The translations under genes and the position numbers were made by a program. A stretch of 64,000 nt of DNA from Rhizobium sp. BK316 (GTDB taxonomy: Bacteria > Pseudomonadota > Alphaproteobacteria > Rhizobiales > Rhizobiaceae): NCBI RefSeq assembly GCF_014193695.1, contig NZ_JACHZR010000003.1, positions 124,001-188,000 of the forward strand. Direction: 5' to 3'. Below, piece after piece: positions 1-11,002 of this stretch. The notes under the pieces are model-generated. The model was not told where the DNA came from and ran no database searches. It worked only from the letters and a program-made list of their open reading frames with translations. Positions within the stretch are counted from its first letter, which is position 1. Each line of letters starts with the position of its first letter.

Positions 1-1737
1 CTGGTCCATGGTCGGGATGAAGCCCGAGGGAACCTTCTGGCCCATGTACCAGGTCGCGCCCAGCAGGCCGGCGAAGACGACGAGCGAAGCGGTCAATCCG
101 ACCCAGCTGCTGACCAGATGCCGGACGATCCAGGAATAGCCCAAGCTCATTCGATCGAAGCCGCGGTTGAAGCCATTTGCAAGACCGCTCCCCAACTGGG
201 AGAAGATATTCTTGCGCTTGCTTTCATGATCATGGGTTTTGAGCAAGATGCCTGCGAGCGCAGGCGAAAGGGTCAGTGAATTCAATGCGGAAATTGCCGT
301 GGTGACTGATATCGTCACCGCAAACTGTTTGTAGAACTGACCGGAAATCCCCGGAATGAAGGCCGTCGGCACGAACACTGCGATCAGCACCAGCGAGATG
401 GCGACGACGGCGGTTCCGACTTCGTCCATCGTAACGTGCGCCGCCTGTTTCGGCGTCATGCCGCGCGCCAGGTTTCGCTCGACATTTTCCACCACTACGA
501 TCGCATCGTCGACGACGATACCTATCGCCAGTACGAGGCCGAACAGGGTGAGCATGTTGAGCGAGAAGCCAAAGGCGAGCAGGACTGCGAAAGTGCCGAT
601 CAGCGATACGGGGATGGCGATGATCGGAATGAGGGCGGTTCGCCAGGATTGCAGGAAAACGAGGACGACGATCGCCACGAGGATCGCCGCTTCAGCGATG
701 GTCCTATAGACCTCGTAGATCGAATCCGCGATGAATTCGGTCGTGTCATAGACGATGCGATATTCCAGCCCCTGCGGGAAATTCTGAGACAGGTCCTTCA
801 TGATGGCCTGGATCTGATGGGCGGTATCCAGTGCGTTGGTTCCCGGTCGAGCAAAGATGCCGAGGGCGACGGCCGGGTCATTATTGAGATAGCTGTTGGT
901 GACGTAATCCTGTGCGCCAAGTTCGATGCGGGCGACATCCTGCAAGGCCACGAGCCGGCCGGTTGCTGTCGATTTTACAATGACATAGCGGAACTGCCGC
1001 ACGTCCGAGAAGCGTCCGTCCGTTCGTACCGTATATTCGAACGCATTCTTGCCGGTGACGGGCGGGGCGCCGATCTTGCCGCCAGATACTTGGACGTTCT
1101 GGTCTCTCAATGCGGCGACGACGTCATCGGATGTCATTCCGTAGGCAGAGAGCTTTTCCGGATCCAGCCAGATTCGCATCGAATACTGGCGCTCGCCGAA
1201 GAGCTGCACGTCGCCGACGCCGTCAAGGCGCACGAGAACGTCGCGTATGCGGTTGCGGGCGTAGTTCGAGACGTAGAGCTGGTCATAGCGGTGCGACGGC
1301 GACAGTAGATGCACCACCATCATCAGGTCAGGCGAGCTCTTGTCGGTGGTCACGCCGAGCCGCTGGACTTCATCGGGAAGGCGGGGCAGGGCGATGGAAA
1401 CGCGGTTCTGCACAAGCACCTGAACCTTGTCGAGATCGGTGCCGAGCTTGAAGGTGATCGTCAGCGACATGGCGCCATCGGCGCTGGAGTAGGAAGACAT
1501 GTAGAGCATGTCTTCGACGCCGTTGATCTGCTGTTCGAGCGGGGTCGAAACCGTGTCGGCGATCGTCTGCGGATCGGCGCCCGGATAGGAGGTGCGCACG
1601 ACGATGGTCGGCGGTGCGATCTCCGGATATTGGGAGACCGGCAATTGCGTGTAGGCAATGCTGCCGACGACGAGAAGAACAATGGAGATGACGGCCGCAA
1701 AGATCGGCCGGTCCACGAAGAAATGGGCAAATCTCAT
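1..1737 (-). CDS. RND efflux pump inner-membrane permease (HAE1/AcrB-MexF type), partial at left edge
   Basis: This is the N-terminal 579 codons of an RND multidrug permease; the rest lies beyond the window. Reading the minus strand from the ATG at 1737 gives MRFAHFFVDRPIFA followed by the first transmembrane helix and the conserved QYPEIAPPTI and STPLEQQINGV blocks of hydrophobe/amphiphile exporters (normally about 1040-1060 residues). It would form the inner-membrane proton-driven part of a tripartite pump. Its ATG overlaps the stop of the adaptor gene just upstream (ATGA), so the two are translationally coupled. No regulator is adjacent on the visible side, and the substrate cannot be read from sequence. 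Confidence 0.93.
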   Translation of the reverse strand, partial: MRFAHFFVDRPIFAAVISIVLLVVGSIAYTQLPVSQYPEIAPPTIVVRTSYPGADPQTIADTVSTPLEQQINGVEDMLYMSSYSSADGAMSLTITFKLGTDLDKVQVLVQNRVSIALPRLPDEVQRLGVTTDKSSPDLMMVVHLLSPSHRYDQLYVSNYARNRIRDVLVRLDGVGDVQLFGERQYSMRIWLDPEKLSAYGMTSDDVVAALRDQNVQVSGGKIGAPPVTGKNAFEYTVRTDGRFSDVRQFRYVIVKSTATGRLVALQDVARIELGAQDYVTNSYLNNDPAVALGIFARPGTNALDTAHQIQAIMKDLSQNFPQGLEYRIVYDTTEFIADSIYEVYRTIAEAAILVAIVVLVFLQSWRTALIPIIAIPVSLIGTFAVLLAFGFSLNMLTLFGLVLAIGIVVDDAIVVVENVERNLARGMTPKQAAHVTMDEVGTAVVAISLVLIAVFVPTAFIPGISGQFYKQFAVTISVTTAISALNSLTLSPALAGILLKTHDHESKRKNIFSQLGSGLANGFNRGFDRMSLGYSWIVRHLVSSWVGLTASLVVFAGLLGATWYMGQKVPSGFIPTMDQ

Positions 1738-2909
1738 TGGCTGCTCTCCGCACCGGCGGTTTCCGGCGGCGCGTCTGTCCGCTCCTTCGGCAGTTCGGTC
1801 ATCTGAGGTGTTACCTTTGCGCCGGGCCGGGCGCGTATCAGGCCGTTGACAATGATCGTCTCGGTGCCGTCGAGGCCTTCGCGAATGACGCGGTAGCCGT
1901 AGAGCCGCGGGCCGGGCCGGACGGGCTTGGTCGAAACCGTGCCGTCTGGTGCGACAACATAAACGACGCGCTCATTCTGGTCGGAACCGATTGCCTCGTC
2001 GGGGACGAGAATGGCCTGATAGGTGTTAGAAGCTTCGACCTGGATGCGGCCGAAGAGGCCGGGCTGAAGGACGAGATCAGGATTGGGGAAGCGGGCACGC
2101 AGACGAATGGTGCCGCTCTCGTTGTCGATCCGGTTCTCGGCGAAATCGAGTTTTCCCTGGAACGGCTTGGCATTGGGATCCGAGATCGTGACGGTTACAT
2201 CCAGTCCGCCGCCGCCCTGCTGGAGAGCCTTGCCCAGTTTGCGCGCCGTGTCGGCGAAGTTCAGCAGGCGGCGCTCGTCGACATCGAAATAGAAATCGAT
2301 CGGATCGAGTGAGACGATCGTCGTCAGCACGGTCTGATCTGTCTGCACGAGGTTGCCGGCAGAGATCAGGCGCCGGTCGATGCGGCCGCTAAGCGGCGCG
2401 GTGATCTCCGTATATTCCATGTCGAGAGCCGCGCGATCGGCTGCAGCCTGAGCGCCGCGGACATTGGCTTGCGCCGAATCGAATTCACGGCGGCGATCGT
2501 CCAGCGTCTGCGCCGACTGGCTGCCGCTCGAAGCAAGCGACTGGGCGCGCTTATATTGCGCATCGGCAAAGACCAGAGCCGATTTCGACGCTTCGAGCGC
2601 GGCATTCGCCTGATTGAGCGCGGTGACAAACGGCCGCTGATCGATGACGAAGAGCCGGTCGCCCTGTTTCACCAGTGCGCCGTCGGTGAAGTCGATCTCC
2701 TGCAGATAGCCACCGACGCGCGAGCGGACGGAAACCTCATCGACAGGCTCGAAACGGCCGATGAACTCATCATTGTCGACCACATCGCGCACGACGGGCT
2801 TGGCAACGGTGACGGGTGGGGGAGCAGGCGCCTGCTGCGCCTCGGCAATAAGTGGCAGGAAGGCTGCGAAGCAGCCGAGCGCCAGTGTCTGTCGAAGTGA
2901 ATAAGCCAT
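1734..2909 (-). CDS. RND efflux periplasmic adaptor (membrane fusion protein, MexE/AcrA type)
   Basis: A 391-residue periplasmic adaptor that links the permease to an outer-membrane channel. It has an N-terminal signal segment (about residues 1-24, ending LIAEAQQ), a split lipoyl-like domain (the FIGRFEPVDEVSVRSRVGGYL part near residue 50 and its partner after the hairpin), an alpha-helical hairpin at about 100-165, and a C-terminal beta-barrel and membrane-proximal region. A strong ribosome site (AAGGGGG) precedes the ATG at 2909. The gene is first in a two-gene operon with the RND permease. No outer-membrane factor gene is next to it, so a shared TolC-like channel is inferred. Confidence 0.93.
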   Translation of the reverse strand: MAYSLRQTLALGCFAAFLPLIAEAQQAPAPPPVTVAKPVVRDVVDNDEFIGRFEPVDEVSVRSRVGGYLQEIDFTDGALVKQGDRLFVIDQRPFVTALNQANAALEASKSALVFADAQYKRAQSLASSGSQSAQTLDDRRREFDSAQANVRGAQAAADRAALDMEYTEITAPLSGRIDRRLISAGNLVQTDQTVLTTIVSLDPIDFYFDVDERRLLNFADTARKLGKALQQGGGGLDVTVTISDPNAKPFQGKLDFAENRIDNESGTIRLRARFPNPDLVLQPGLFGRIQVEASNTYQAILVPDEAIGSDQNERVVYVVAPDGTVSTKPVRPGPRLYGYRVIREGLDGTETIIVNGLIRARPGAKVTPQMTELPKERTDAPPETAGAESSQ

Positions 2910-3405
2910 TCCGGTCCCCCTTGCGGGCGGCCGAACGCAGCCGCCTGAACCTATGCCTGAGATAAGCTGTTCATACCTGCTGGAACGAAAGCATGAGCCT
3001 TCGTCCTAAGTCCGAATTCTACTCATGTTTGGCTGCCGGGAAGATGACAGGTGCAAGCCAGCGCCTCGAAATCAACCGGAGGGAGAAAATTCTGCTTCCC
3101 CCTAACTCTATGAAGGCAGACTATAAACGGGAGAATCCAAAAATTGCAAACGTCAATTGATTGCATTGATTTGGAGTTCCCCAAACCCCGGCATTTCCGC
3201 CGATGTGTCGCTTTATCACATTGCTGTGACGAGTTCCGGCCGCTGCTTGGATCTTTCGAAAGACCGGATCGAAGGCTCCCCTTAGTGCCGGCTGCGGCAT
3301 TTTGGCCGCAGGTGCGGAATCTTGAGGCTGCATCCTTGTGCGCTGCCTATGCTCAATATATCTACCAATATCATAAGGATGCTTATTACTAGCCGGCGAA
3401 GGTAT
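2910..3405. other. Intergenic region between divergent efflux operons
   Basis: About 500 bases separate the RND adaptor (minus) from the MarR gene (plus). It must hold both promoters. Short open frames occur but lack a convincing start and ribosome site. The stretch 3350-3385 just before the MarR gene is AT-rich and repeats CAATAT twice with similar flanks, which could be an operator for the MarR protein; this is weak evidence. No RNA gene or clear terminator was seen. Confidence 0.5.
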
Positions 3406-3870
3406 ATGACCAACAATCCGACACTCGGTTTTCTTCTGCACGACGTTGCCCGTCTGCTTCGCAAGCGGTTCGAGCAGCGCGCAAAGGACCTTGGGCTGAC
3501 GCGGTCTCAGTGGCAGACGCTTGCCTATCTCGCCAATAATGAGGGCATCCATCAGAGCGGGCTTGCCGAAATCCTCGAAATCGAGCCGATCACGCTGGTC
3601 CGCATCCTCGACAAGCTTGCCGAGCGCGGCCTGATCGAGCGCCGCCAGCACCCGACCGACCGGCGCATCTGGCTGCTTTACATGCGTGAAGCAGCTCATC
3701 CGATTCTCGCCGAAATGCGAGGGATCGGCGACGTGACGCGCGGCGAAGCATTGGAAAGCGTCACGCCCGAACAGCGCGACCAGCTTTTCCACATCCTGTC
3801 CGTAATGAAGACGAACCTGGTGCAGGCGTGCCGGTCTCCGGTCGCCGAGAATGAGACGAAACATGGCTGA
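3406..3870 (+). CDS. MarR-family transcriptional regulator of the EmrAB-type pump
   Basis: A 154-residue winged-helix regulator. The core runs FEQRAKDLGLTRSQWQTLAYL, then helix-turn-helix GLAEILEIEPITLVRILDKL, then the wing with ERRQHPTDRR, the DxR signature of MarR proteins. I chose the ATG at 3406 because GAAGG precedes it and the protein then starts at the usual family position; an upstream in-frame ATG at 3322 would add an atypical tail. The stop codon lies inside the start of the adaptor gene, so regulator and pump are one operon. By family analogy it should repress the operon and release DNA on binding a pump substrate. Confidence 0.9.
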   Translation: MTNNPTLGFLLHDVARLLRKRFEQRAKDLGLTRSQWQTLAYLANNEGIHQSGLAEILEIEPITLVRILDKLAERGLIERRQHPTDRRIWLLYMREAAHPILAEMRGIGDVTRGEALESVTPEQRDQLFHILSVMKTNLVQACRSPVAENETKHG

Positions 3871-5086
3871 CCAATCCCCGCTGCGCGTCGTGTCCGATGC
3901 GAGTGCCAAGAACCCTGTCGAAGAAAAAGACATTCCCCAACAACCGGAAACGGTAGCTGAGGCGCCTTCATCCAATTCAGCGCCTGCGGCTGCCGCGGTG
4001 GCTGCGCCTGGCGGCAACAAGGTCCGCCGCCGGCGCAGCTTCACCCGCCCCGTCCTCTTTGCCCTGCTGCCCGTGGCGCTCGCCGTCGGCGGCTATTATT
4101 ACGTCAATGGCGGTCAGGTCATGTCGACCGATAACGCCTATATCCAGGCGGACATGGTGGGCATCACGACCGATGTTTCGGGCATCGTCGCGCAGATCAA
4201 CGTGCACGAGAACGAGCAGGTCAAGGCGGGGCAGGTGCTTTTCAGCCTGCAGTCCGACGCCTTCAGGATCGCGCTTGACGGCGCCAAGGCGCAGCTCGGC
4301 GCGCAGCGCAACCAGATCATGAACCTCAAGGCCAGCTACCAGCAGTCGCTTGCCGAGATCACCCAGGCCGAAGCCGATCTGCCCTATTACCAGGATCAGT
4401 TCGACCGGCAGCAGAGCCTCGTCAACAACGGCAGCGCGACGCAATCGGCCTATGACGAAGCCAAGCACAATCTCGAGGCCGCGCAGCAGAAGGTCTCCGT
4501 CGCCAAGGCGGAAGCCGCAACGACGCTCGCCCAGCTCGGCGGCAATGCCGACCAGCCGATCGAGGAAAACCCGCTCTATCTGCAGGCCAAGTCGCAGGTC
4601 GACAACGCCCAGCGCGAGCTCGACCACAGCGTCGTCAAGGCACCCTTCGATGGCATCGTGACCAACGTCAACGCACTGCAGGTCGGTTCCTATCTGCAGG
4701 CTTCGCAGCAGGCCTTCTCGCTGGTTTCGACCTCGCACCTGTGGATTGCCGCAAGTCCGAAGGAAACCGAGCTGACCTACGTCAAGCCCGGCCAGTCGGT
4801 CGATATCTACGTCGACACCTATCCGGGCGTCCTATGGAAGGGCAAGGTCGAGAGCATCAGCCCGGCTTCCGGTTCCTCCTTCTCGCTGCTGCCGGCACAG
4901 AACACGACCGGCAACTGGGTGAAGGTCGTACAGCGTATTCCGATGCGCGTCAGCATCGACGACTCTCAGGGCAAACCGCCGCTCCGTGTCGGCATGAGCA
5001 CGGTCGTCGATGTCGATACCGGCCATGCGCGTGGTCTTCCCGATTTCATCAGCAATCTTCTGGGCCAGGCCAAGAGCCACGAGTAA
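3863..5086 (+). CDS. emrA: EmrA-type membrane fusion protein (HlyD family)
   Basis: A roughly 407-residue adaptor for an MFS multidrug pump. It has an Ala/Pro-rich cytoplasmic tail, one membrane helix (about residues 60-80, FTRPVLFALLPVALAVGG), the EmrA signature STDNAYIQAD, a lipoyl half, a long coiled-coil hairpin rich in Gln/Ala, and the second lipoyl half (VVKAPFDGIVTNV). The ATG at 3863 overlaps the MarR stop; an alternative ATG at 3851 adds four residues. Followed after 5 bases by the emrB-like gene. R. etli RmrA/RmrB are known EmrAB relatives involved in resistance to plant compounds; orthology here is not established. Confidence 0.92.
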   Translation: MADQSPLRVVSDASAKNPVEEKDIPQQPETVAEAPSSNSAPAAAAVAAPGGNKVRRRRSFTRPVLFALLPVALAVGGYYYVNGGQVMSTDNAYIQADMVGITTDVSGIVAQINVHENEQVKAGQVLFSLQSDAFRIALDGAKAQLGAQRNQIMNLKASYQQSLAEITQAEADLPYYQDQFDRQQSLVNNGSATQSAYDEAKHNLEAAQQKVSVAKAEAATTLAQLGGNADQPIEENPLYLQAKSQVDNAQRELDHSVVKAPFDGIVTNVNALQVGSYLQASQQAFSLVSTSHLWIAASPKETELTYVKPGQSVDIYVDTYPGVLWKGKVESISPASGSSFSLLPAQNTTGNWVKVVQRIPMRVSIDDSQGKPPLRVGMSTVVDVDTGHARGLPDFISNLLGQAKSHE

Positions 5087-5091
5087 CGGCC

Positions 5092-6633
5092 ATGAGCAAT
5101 GCTCCTGCATCACCGGCAACCCCCGTCGCCAATCGCGGCGCTATTACGGCCTGCGTCATTCTCGCCGTCATCATGCAGGCGCTGGATACGACGATCGCCA
5201 ACGTGGCGCTGCCCTATATCCAGGGCAGCGTTTCGGCTTCCGCCGACCAGATCAACTGGGTCTTGACTTCCTATATCGTCGCGGCCGCGATCATGACGCC
5301 GCCGTCGGGCTTTCTTGCCGCCAAGTTCGGCCGCAAGCGCGTGCTGCTGACGGCAATCGTCGGCTTCGTCGTCGCCTCCGTTCTTTGCGGTCTCGCGCAG
5401 TCATTGCCGCAGATCGTTGCTTTCCGCTTGCTGCAGGGCCTGTTCGGCGCCTCGCTCGTTCCCCTTTCTCAGGGCATCCTCCTCGACATCTATTCCGTCG
5501 AGGAGCGCGGCTCGGCCATGGCCCTATTTGGCGTCTCGGTCATGGTCGGGCCGGTTCTGGGGCCAGTCATCGGGGGGTGGCTTACCGACAATATCAGCTG
5601 GCGCTGGGTCTTTTACATCAACATTCCGATCGGCGCGCTCGCCTTTGCCGGCATCGTCATATTCGTCTCGGAGACGAAGAGGGATGCGCTCGCCAAGCTC
5701 GACTGGTTCGGCTTCGGGATGATGAGCCTGTTCATCGCTGCGCTGCAGCTCTTTCTTGATCGCGGCGAGCAGCTCGACTGGTTTTCCTCCGGCGAAATCA
5801 TGATCGAAGCGATCGTCTGCGCCGCGGCTTTCTATCTGCTGCTAGTGCATACGCTGACGGCGGAGAAATCCTTCGTCAATCCGCGGCTGTTCCTCGACCA
5901 GAATTTTACCGTCAGCATGGTCTTCATTTTTGTGATCGGCATCACCTATCTCGCCTCGCTGGCGCTGATGACGCCGTATCTGCAGACGCTGATGGGCTAT
6001 CCGGTCATCACCGCGGGTGTCGTCATGGGACCGCGCGGCCTCGGCACCATGCTCTGCATGTTCATCGTCGGCCGGTTGATCGGCAAGGTGGATACGCGCT
6101 GGCTGCTGCTGCTCGGTCTCGGCCTGACGGCCTGGGCAATGTACGACATGACCGGCTGGACGCCTGACGTGTCGCAGTGGACGATCATCTCGGTCGGCTT
6201 CATCCAGGGTGCCGGCCTCGGTTTCCTCTTCGTGCCGCTGACGACAATTGCCTTTGCGACGCTCCCCGCCCAGATGCGCGGCGATGGGACGGGCCTCTAC
6301 AATCTGTCGCGTAACATTGGCTCCTCGGTCGGCATCTCGATCGTCTCGGCGCTGATCGTCGAGAATACGCAGAGCAATCACGAGTCGATCGCGGCCTATG
6401 TGACGCCGTTCAACCACGCCTTCAATGCGACGGCGGCGCAGAGTCTCAGTCCTTTGACGGCGGTCGGCCGTGCGGCGCTCAACGACGTCATCACGCTGCA
6501 GTCGACCATCATCGCCTATATGGACGACTTCAAACTGCTGATGCTGATGTCGCTTGCCGTCATGCCGCTGGTGCTGCTGCTTCGCAAGCCGAAGGCTGCG
6601 CCGGCCATGGACCACAGCGCCGTTATGGAGTGA
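5092..6633 (+). CDS. emrB: EmrB/QacA-type MFS drug transporter (DHA2, 14 membrane helices)
   Basis: A 513-residue drug:proton antiporter that works with the EmrA adaptor to export hydrophobic compounds. Helix 1 carries the DHA2 motif LDTTIANVALPYI; motif A is present as GFLAAKFGRKRVLL, and motif C as GPVLGPVIGGWL. The many alternating hydrophobic stretches fit 14 helices. The ATG at 5092 was chosen because it begins five bases after the emrA stop and the N terminus then matches the family; the open frame extends upstream only as a shadow of emrA. Last gene of the marR-emrA-emrB operon. Confidence 0.93.
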   Translation: MSNAPASPATPVANRGAITACVILAVIMQALDTTIANVALPYIQGSVSASADQINWVLTSYIVAAAIMTPPSGFLAAKFGRKRVLLTAIVGFVVASVLCGLAQSLPQIVAFRLLQGLFGASLVPLSQGILLDIYSVEERGSAMALFGVSVMVGPVLGPVIGGWLTDNISWRWVFYINIPIGALAFAGIVIFVSETKRDALAKLDWFGFGMMSLFIAALQLFLDRGEQLDWFSSGEIMIEAIVCAAAFYLLLVHTLTAEKSFVNPRLFLDQNFTVSMVFIFVIGITYLASLALMTPYLQTLMGYPVITAGVVMGPRGLGTMLCMFIVGRLIGKVDTRWLLLLGLGLTAWAMYDMTGWTPDVSQWTIISVGFIQGAGLGFLFVPLTTIAFATLPAQMRGDGTGLYNLSRNIGSSVGISIVSALIVENTQSNHESIAAYVTPFNHAFNATAAQSLSPLTAVGRAALNDVITLQSTIIAYMDDFKLLMLMSLAVMPLVLLLRKPKAAPAMDHSAVME

Positions 6634-6640
6634 CAGTGAA

Positions 6641-6659
6641 GTTCCGCCATTAGCGGAAC
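6641..6659. terminator. Hairpin at the emrB/mpg convergent junction
   Basis: A 7-bp perfect stem (6641-6647 with 6653-6659) and a 5-base loop lie between the two converging genes; the loop contains the stop codon of the glycosylase gene. There is no good T-run on either side, so termination activity is uncertain. Confidence 0.4.
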
Positions 6660-7264
6660 GGCTTGCTCAGATATCGCGATCCCTGAATGCCGAAGCGCCA
6701 CGGTACTTCGGCATTTTTCGTGATGCCTATGCGCTTGCCTGAGACGATTGGTACGGGCGCAGACGGTGAGATCGCGTAAGGCGGCTTGTCGAGCGTCCGG
6801 TCGTTGATGGCTATATCGATGTCGAGTGCCTGGCAGAGCTTGCCGGGGCCGCTGCAGAGTTGCGCCAGCACATCGGTGCCCCGCCGCTCCATCATGGCCG
6901 GCAGGCCGATTTCCGGCTCCAGGGCACGGATCAGCACCGCCGAGCCCGGTGAACAGACGAAGTTCAGGCACCAGTACATGCCGTAGATGCGGTAAATATA
7001 GACATTGCCCGGACGGCCATACATGGCGCCGTTGCGCTTGGTCGGTCCGCGGAAACTGTGGGAGGCCGGGTCGTCGGGGTAATAGGCTTCCGTCTCGGTG
7101 ATCCGCCCGCCTGCATCGTTGACTGTGAGGTGGCAGCCGAGCAGGTCGCGGGCGACCTCGATCGCATCACGTTCAAAGAAATGGCGCAGGCTTTCCCCGG
7201 CAAGCGGGCCGGCGCCGATCGCGCCATTGATCATGTCGGTTGTCATGAAGAGTGCCGATAACAT
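6650..7264 (-). CDS. DNA-3-methyladenine glycosylase (AAG/MPG family)
   Basis: About 204 residues, a base-excision repair enzyme that removes alkylated purines. Family blocks are clear: ARDLLGCHL, then GRITETEAYYPDDPASHSFRG holding the catalytic Glu and the Tyr used for base flipping, then GAMYGRPGNVYIYRIYGMYWCLN, then LCSGPGKLCQAL. The start is uncertain: ATG 7264, 7246 and 7234 are all in frame and none has an ideal ribosome site. It is a single gene convergent with emrB. Not the AlkA fold. Confidence 0.92.
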   Translation of the reverse strand: MLSALFMTTDMINGAIGAGPLAGESLRHFFERDAIEVARDLLGCHLTVNDAGGRITETEAYYPDDPASHSFRGPTKRNGAMYGRPGNVYIYRIYGMYWCLNFVCSPGSAVLIRALEPEIGLPAMMERRGTDVLAQLCSGPGKLCQALDIDIAINDRTLDKPPYAISPSAPVPIVSGKRIGITKNAEVPWRFGIQGSRYLSKPFR

Positions 7265-7347
7265 CCTCTTTGCTCATCCACCACCCGGAACAATGATTTG
7301 CCGGCTGGCGTTTGGAACGCAAGCCAACAATTGCAAGGAAATGGATC

Positions 7348-8913
<1,566 letters not shown>

Positions 8914-8932
8914 CTTATTTGTTCGTATTTCC

Positions 8933-8966
8933 CGGATAGTGATGCCGAATAATGGCTGATTATCCG
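8933..8966. promoter_or_regulatory. Candidate LysR operator between the regulator and the SDR gene
   Basis: In the 121-base divergent spacer, CGGATA (8933-8938) and TATCCG (8961-8966) form a perfect inverted repeat with a 22-base spacer. LysR proteins commonly bind dyads in such spacers. Binding is inferred only. Confidence 0.4.
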
Positions 8967-9034
8967 CAAAGTGGAAAGGGGCATCTTCTCCTCATCGAAA
9001 AGGCGCTGCGGCGCCGAAATCAAAGGAGAAGAAC

Positions 9035-9775
9035 ATGTCTGCCAATCAAAACAAGGTCGCTCTCGTTACCGGCGCTTCCCGCGGCATCGGTGCTTCGATC
9101 GCCGAACGTCTCGCAAAGGACGGCTTCACCGTCGTCATCAACTATTCAGGCAATGCGGCACTTGCCGAAGAACTGGCCCAGAAGATCGAAAAGGCCGGCG
9201 GCAAGGCGCTGACGGCACAGGCCGATGTTGCCGATGCCGAGGCCGTGCGCCGTATGTTCGGCGCTGCAGAAGCAGCCTTCGGCGGTGTCGACGTCCTCGT
9301 CAACAATGCCGGCATCATGCTGCTTTCCCGCCTTGCCGATGTCGACGACGCGACGTTCGACCGCCAGATCAGCGTCAACCTTAAGGGTACGTTCAACACG
9401 CTGCGCGAGGCTGCCAAGCGTCTGCATGACGGTGGCCGGGTCATCAACTTCTCGAGCTCGGTCGTCGGCCTGAAGCCGGAAACCTACAGCGTCTATGCCG
9501 CCACGAAGGCTGCCGTCGAGACGATGAGCGCTATCATGTCGAAGGAAATGCGCGGTCGCCGGATTACCGTCAATACGGTCGCTCCCGGCCCGACAGGCAC
9601 CGACCTCTTCCTCAACGGCAAGTCCGACGAGCTGATCGATCGCCTTGCCAAGGCAAACCCGCTCGAACGCCTTGGCACGCCTGAGGATATCGCTGGCGTC
9701 GTTGCCTTTCTCGCCGGCCCTGACGGCGCATGGATCAATGGTCAGGTGCTGCGCGCCAATGGCGGCATGGTCTGA
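9035..9775 (+). CDS. SDR-family oxidoreductase (3-ketoacyl reductase-like)
   Basis: 246 residues, a classical short-chain dehydrogenase/reductase. The NAD(P)-binding motif TGASRGIGASIA is at about residues 12-23, NNAG occurs near residue 90, and the catalytic Ser plus Tyr-x3-Lys (YAATK) lie at about 138-156. The C-terminal NGQVLRANGGMV is typical. AAAGGAGAAGAAC precedes the ATG. It is divergent from a LysR gene and followed 85 bases later by a second SDR on the same strand. The substrate is not evident; an annotation as fatty-acid FabG would be too specific. Confidence 0.9.
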   Translation: MSANQNKVALVTGASRGIGASIAERLAKDGFTVVINYSGNAALAEELAQKIEKAGGKALTAQADVADAEAVRRMFGAAEAAFGGVDVLVNNAGIMLLSRLADVDDATFDRQISVNLKGTFNTLREAAKRLHDGGRVINFSSSVVGLKPETYSVYAATKAAVETMSAIMSKEMRGRRITVNTVAPGPTGTDLFLNGKSDELIDRLAKANPLERLGTPEDIAGVVAFLAGPDGAWINGQVLRANGGMV

Positions 9776-9859
9776 CGCAGGTTTCGTGGCGGCGTGACGC
9801 GCCGCCAACGTTTTCCCTCGCATTCTTTCAGCCAACCCACTCACAGAAGGAACAGGATC

Positions 9860-10762
9860 ATGAGCAAGCAAGTCATCGTCATCACCGGCGCTTCCAGCGG
9901 CTTCGGCGCCCTTACCGCCCGCGCGCTCGCCAAGGCCGGCCATACCGTTTATGCCTCGATGCGCGAAACCGAATGCCGCAACCGGCCGCAGGTCGAGGCC
10001 GTCGAAGCTTTCTCCAAGGAAAACGGCGTCGATCTGAAGGCTGTCGAACTGGATGTTGCCTCCGATGCTTCCGTCGAAGCCGGTATCGCGAAGGTGATCG
10101 CCGCCGAAGGCCATATCGACACGATCATCCACAATGCCGGCCATATGTCCTTCGGCCCGGCCGAAGCCTTCACGCCGGAGCAATATGCCGAGCTTTTCGA
10201 TATCAACGTGCTTTCGACCCAGCGGGTGAACCGCGCAGTGCTTCCGCATCTGCGCAAGCAGGGGCAGGGGCTGGTCGTCTGGGTCTCCTCTTCGAGCACC
10301 CGCGGCGGCACGCCTCCCTATCTTGCTCCCTATTTCGCCGCCAAGGCCGCCATGGACTCGCTTGCCGTCTCCTATGCCAGTGAACTGACCCGCTGGGGCA
10401 TCGAAACGACGATCATCGTTCCCGGCGCCTTCACCAAGGGCACGAACCACTTCGCCCATTCCGGTTCGCCTGCCGATACGGCCCGCGCTGCTGAATATAA
10501 CGAAGGTCCCTATAGGGGTCTGCCGGAACTGGCGTTGAAGGGTCTTGCCTCGCTCGAACCTGCCGATGCGAATGCTGCTTCCGTTGCGACTGCGATTGTC
10601 GACGTGGTGAATATGCCTTTCGGCAAGCGGCCGTTCCGCACACATATCGACCCGTCGGAAGACGGTGCGGAAATCGTCAACGGCGTTGCCGATCGTGTCC
10701 GGGCCGAACTTTTCCGCCGCATCGGTATCGAGGATCTGCTGAAGCCTGCTATCAGGAGATAA
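9860..10762 (+). CDS. SDR-family oxidoreductase
   Basis: 300 residues, with the cofactor motif TGASSGFGALTARAL at the N terminus, HNAG near residue 93, and the active-site group SSSSTRGGTPPYLAPYFAAK, where Tyr-x3-Lys is YFAAK. The C-terminal extension is longer than in the preceding SDR. The ATG at 9860 follows GAAGGAACAGG; the upstream ATG in the same frame lacks a site. It probably shares transcription with the first SDR and ends at a clear terminator. Substrate unknown. Confidence 0.9.
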   Translation: MSKQVIVITGASSGFGALTARALAKAGHTVYASMRETECRNRPQVEAVEAFSKENGVDLKAVELDVASDASVEAGIAKVIAAEGHIDTIIHNAGHMSFGPAEAFTPEQYAELFDINVLSTQRVNRAVLPHLRKQGQGLVVWVSSSSTRGGTPPYLAPYFAAKAAMDSLAVSYASELTRWGIETTIIVPGAFTKGTNHFAHSGSPADTARAAEYNEGPYRGLPELALKGLASLEPADANAASVATAIVDVVNMPFGKRPFRTHIDPSEDGAEIVNGVADRVRAELFRRIGIEDLLKPAIRR

Positions 10763-10945
10763 CCGCCTGTCGCAAAGTTGTGAACGGTCTCCCGAGTACA
10801 GCCCCTTACTATCCGGCTAAGCGCACCTATATCAGGATAGACGGACGCGGGTGGCACACCGCCGCCAGCGTCCCGACCTCCACTCCAGGGCCTGCCGCGC
10901 CTTTCCTGCGGTGCGACACACCTTCAGTTCAAGACATCAGATCAA

Positions 10946-10990
10946 GGCCCGTGACGGTTATCCCTCCCATCACGGGCCGCTTTCTTTTGT
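10946..10990 (+). terminator. Rho-independent terminator after the SDR pair
   Basis: A perfect 9-bp stem (GGCCCGTGA 10946-10954 with TCACGGGCC 10970-10978), a 15-base loop, then a T-rich run from 10981. It sits between converging genes. Confidence 0.75.
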
Positions 10991-11002
10991 AAGCGGGCGT
11001 TT

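Noticed and set aside
3144..3392. 82-codon open frame upstream of the MarR gene
   Set aside because: No ribosome site, composition unlike neighbours, overlaps the presumed promoter region.
9146..10645. Long antisense open frame across both SDR genes (499 codons)
   Set aside because: Spans two independent sense genes with intact catalytic motifs; shadow product of codon-position GC bias.
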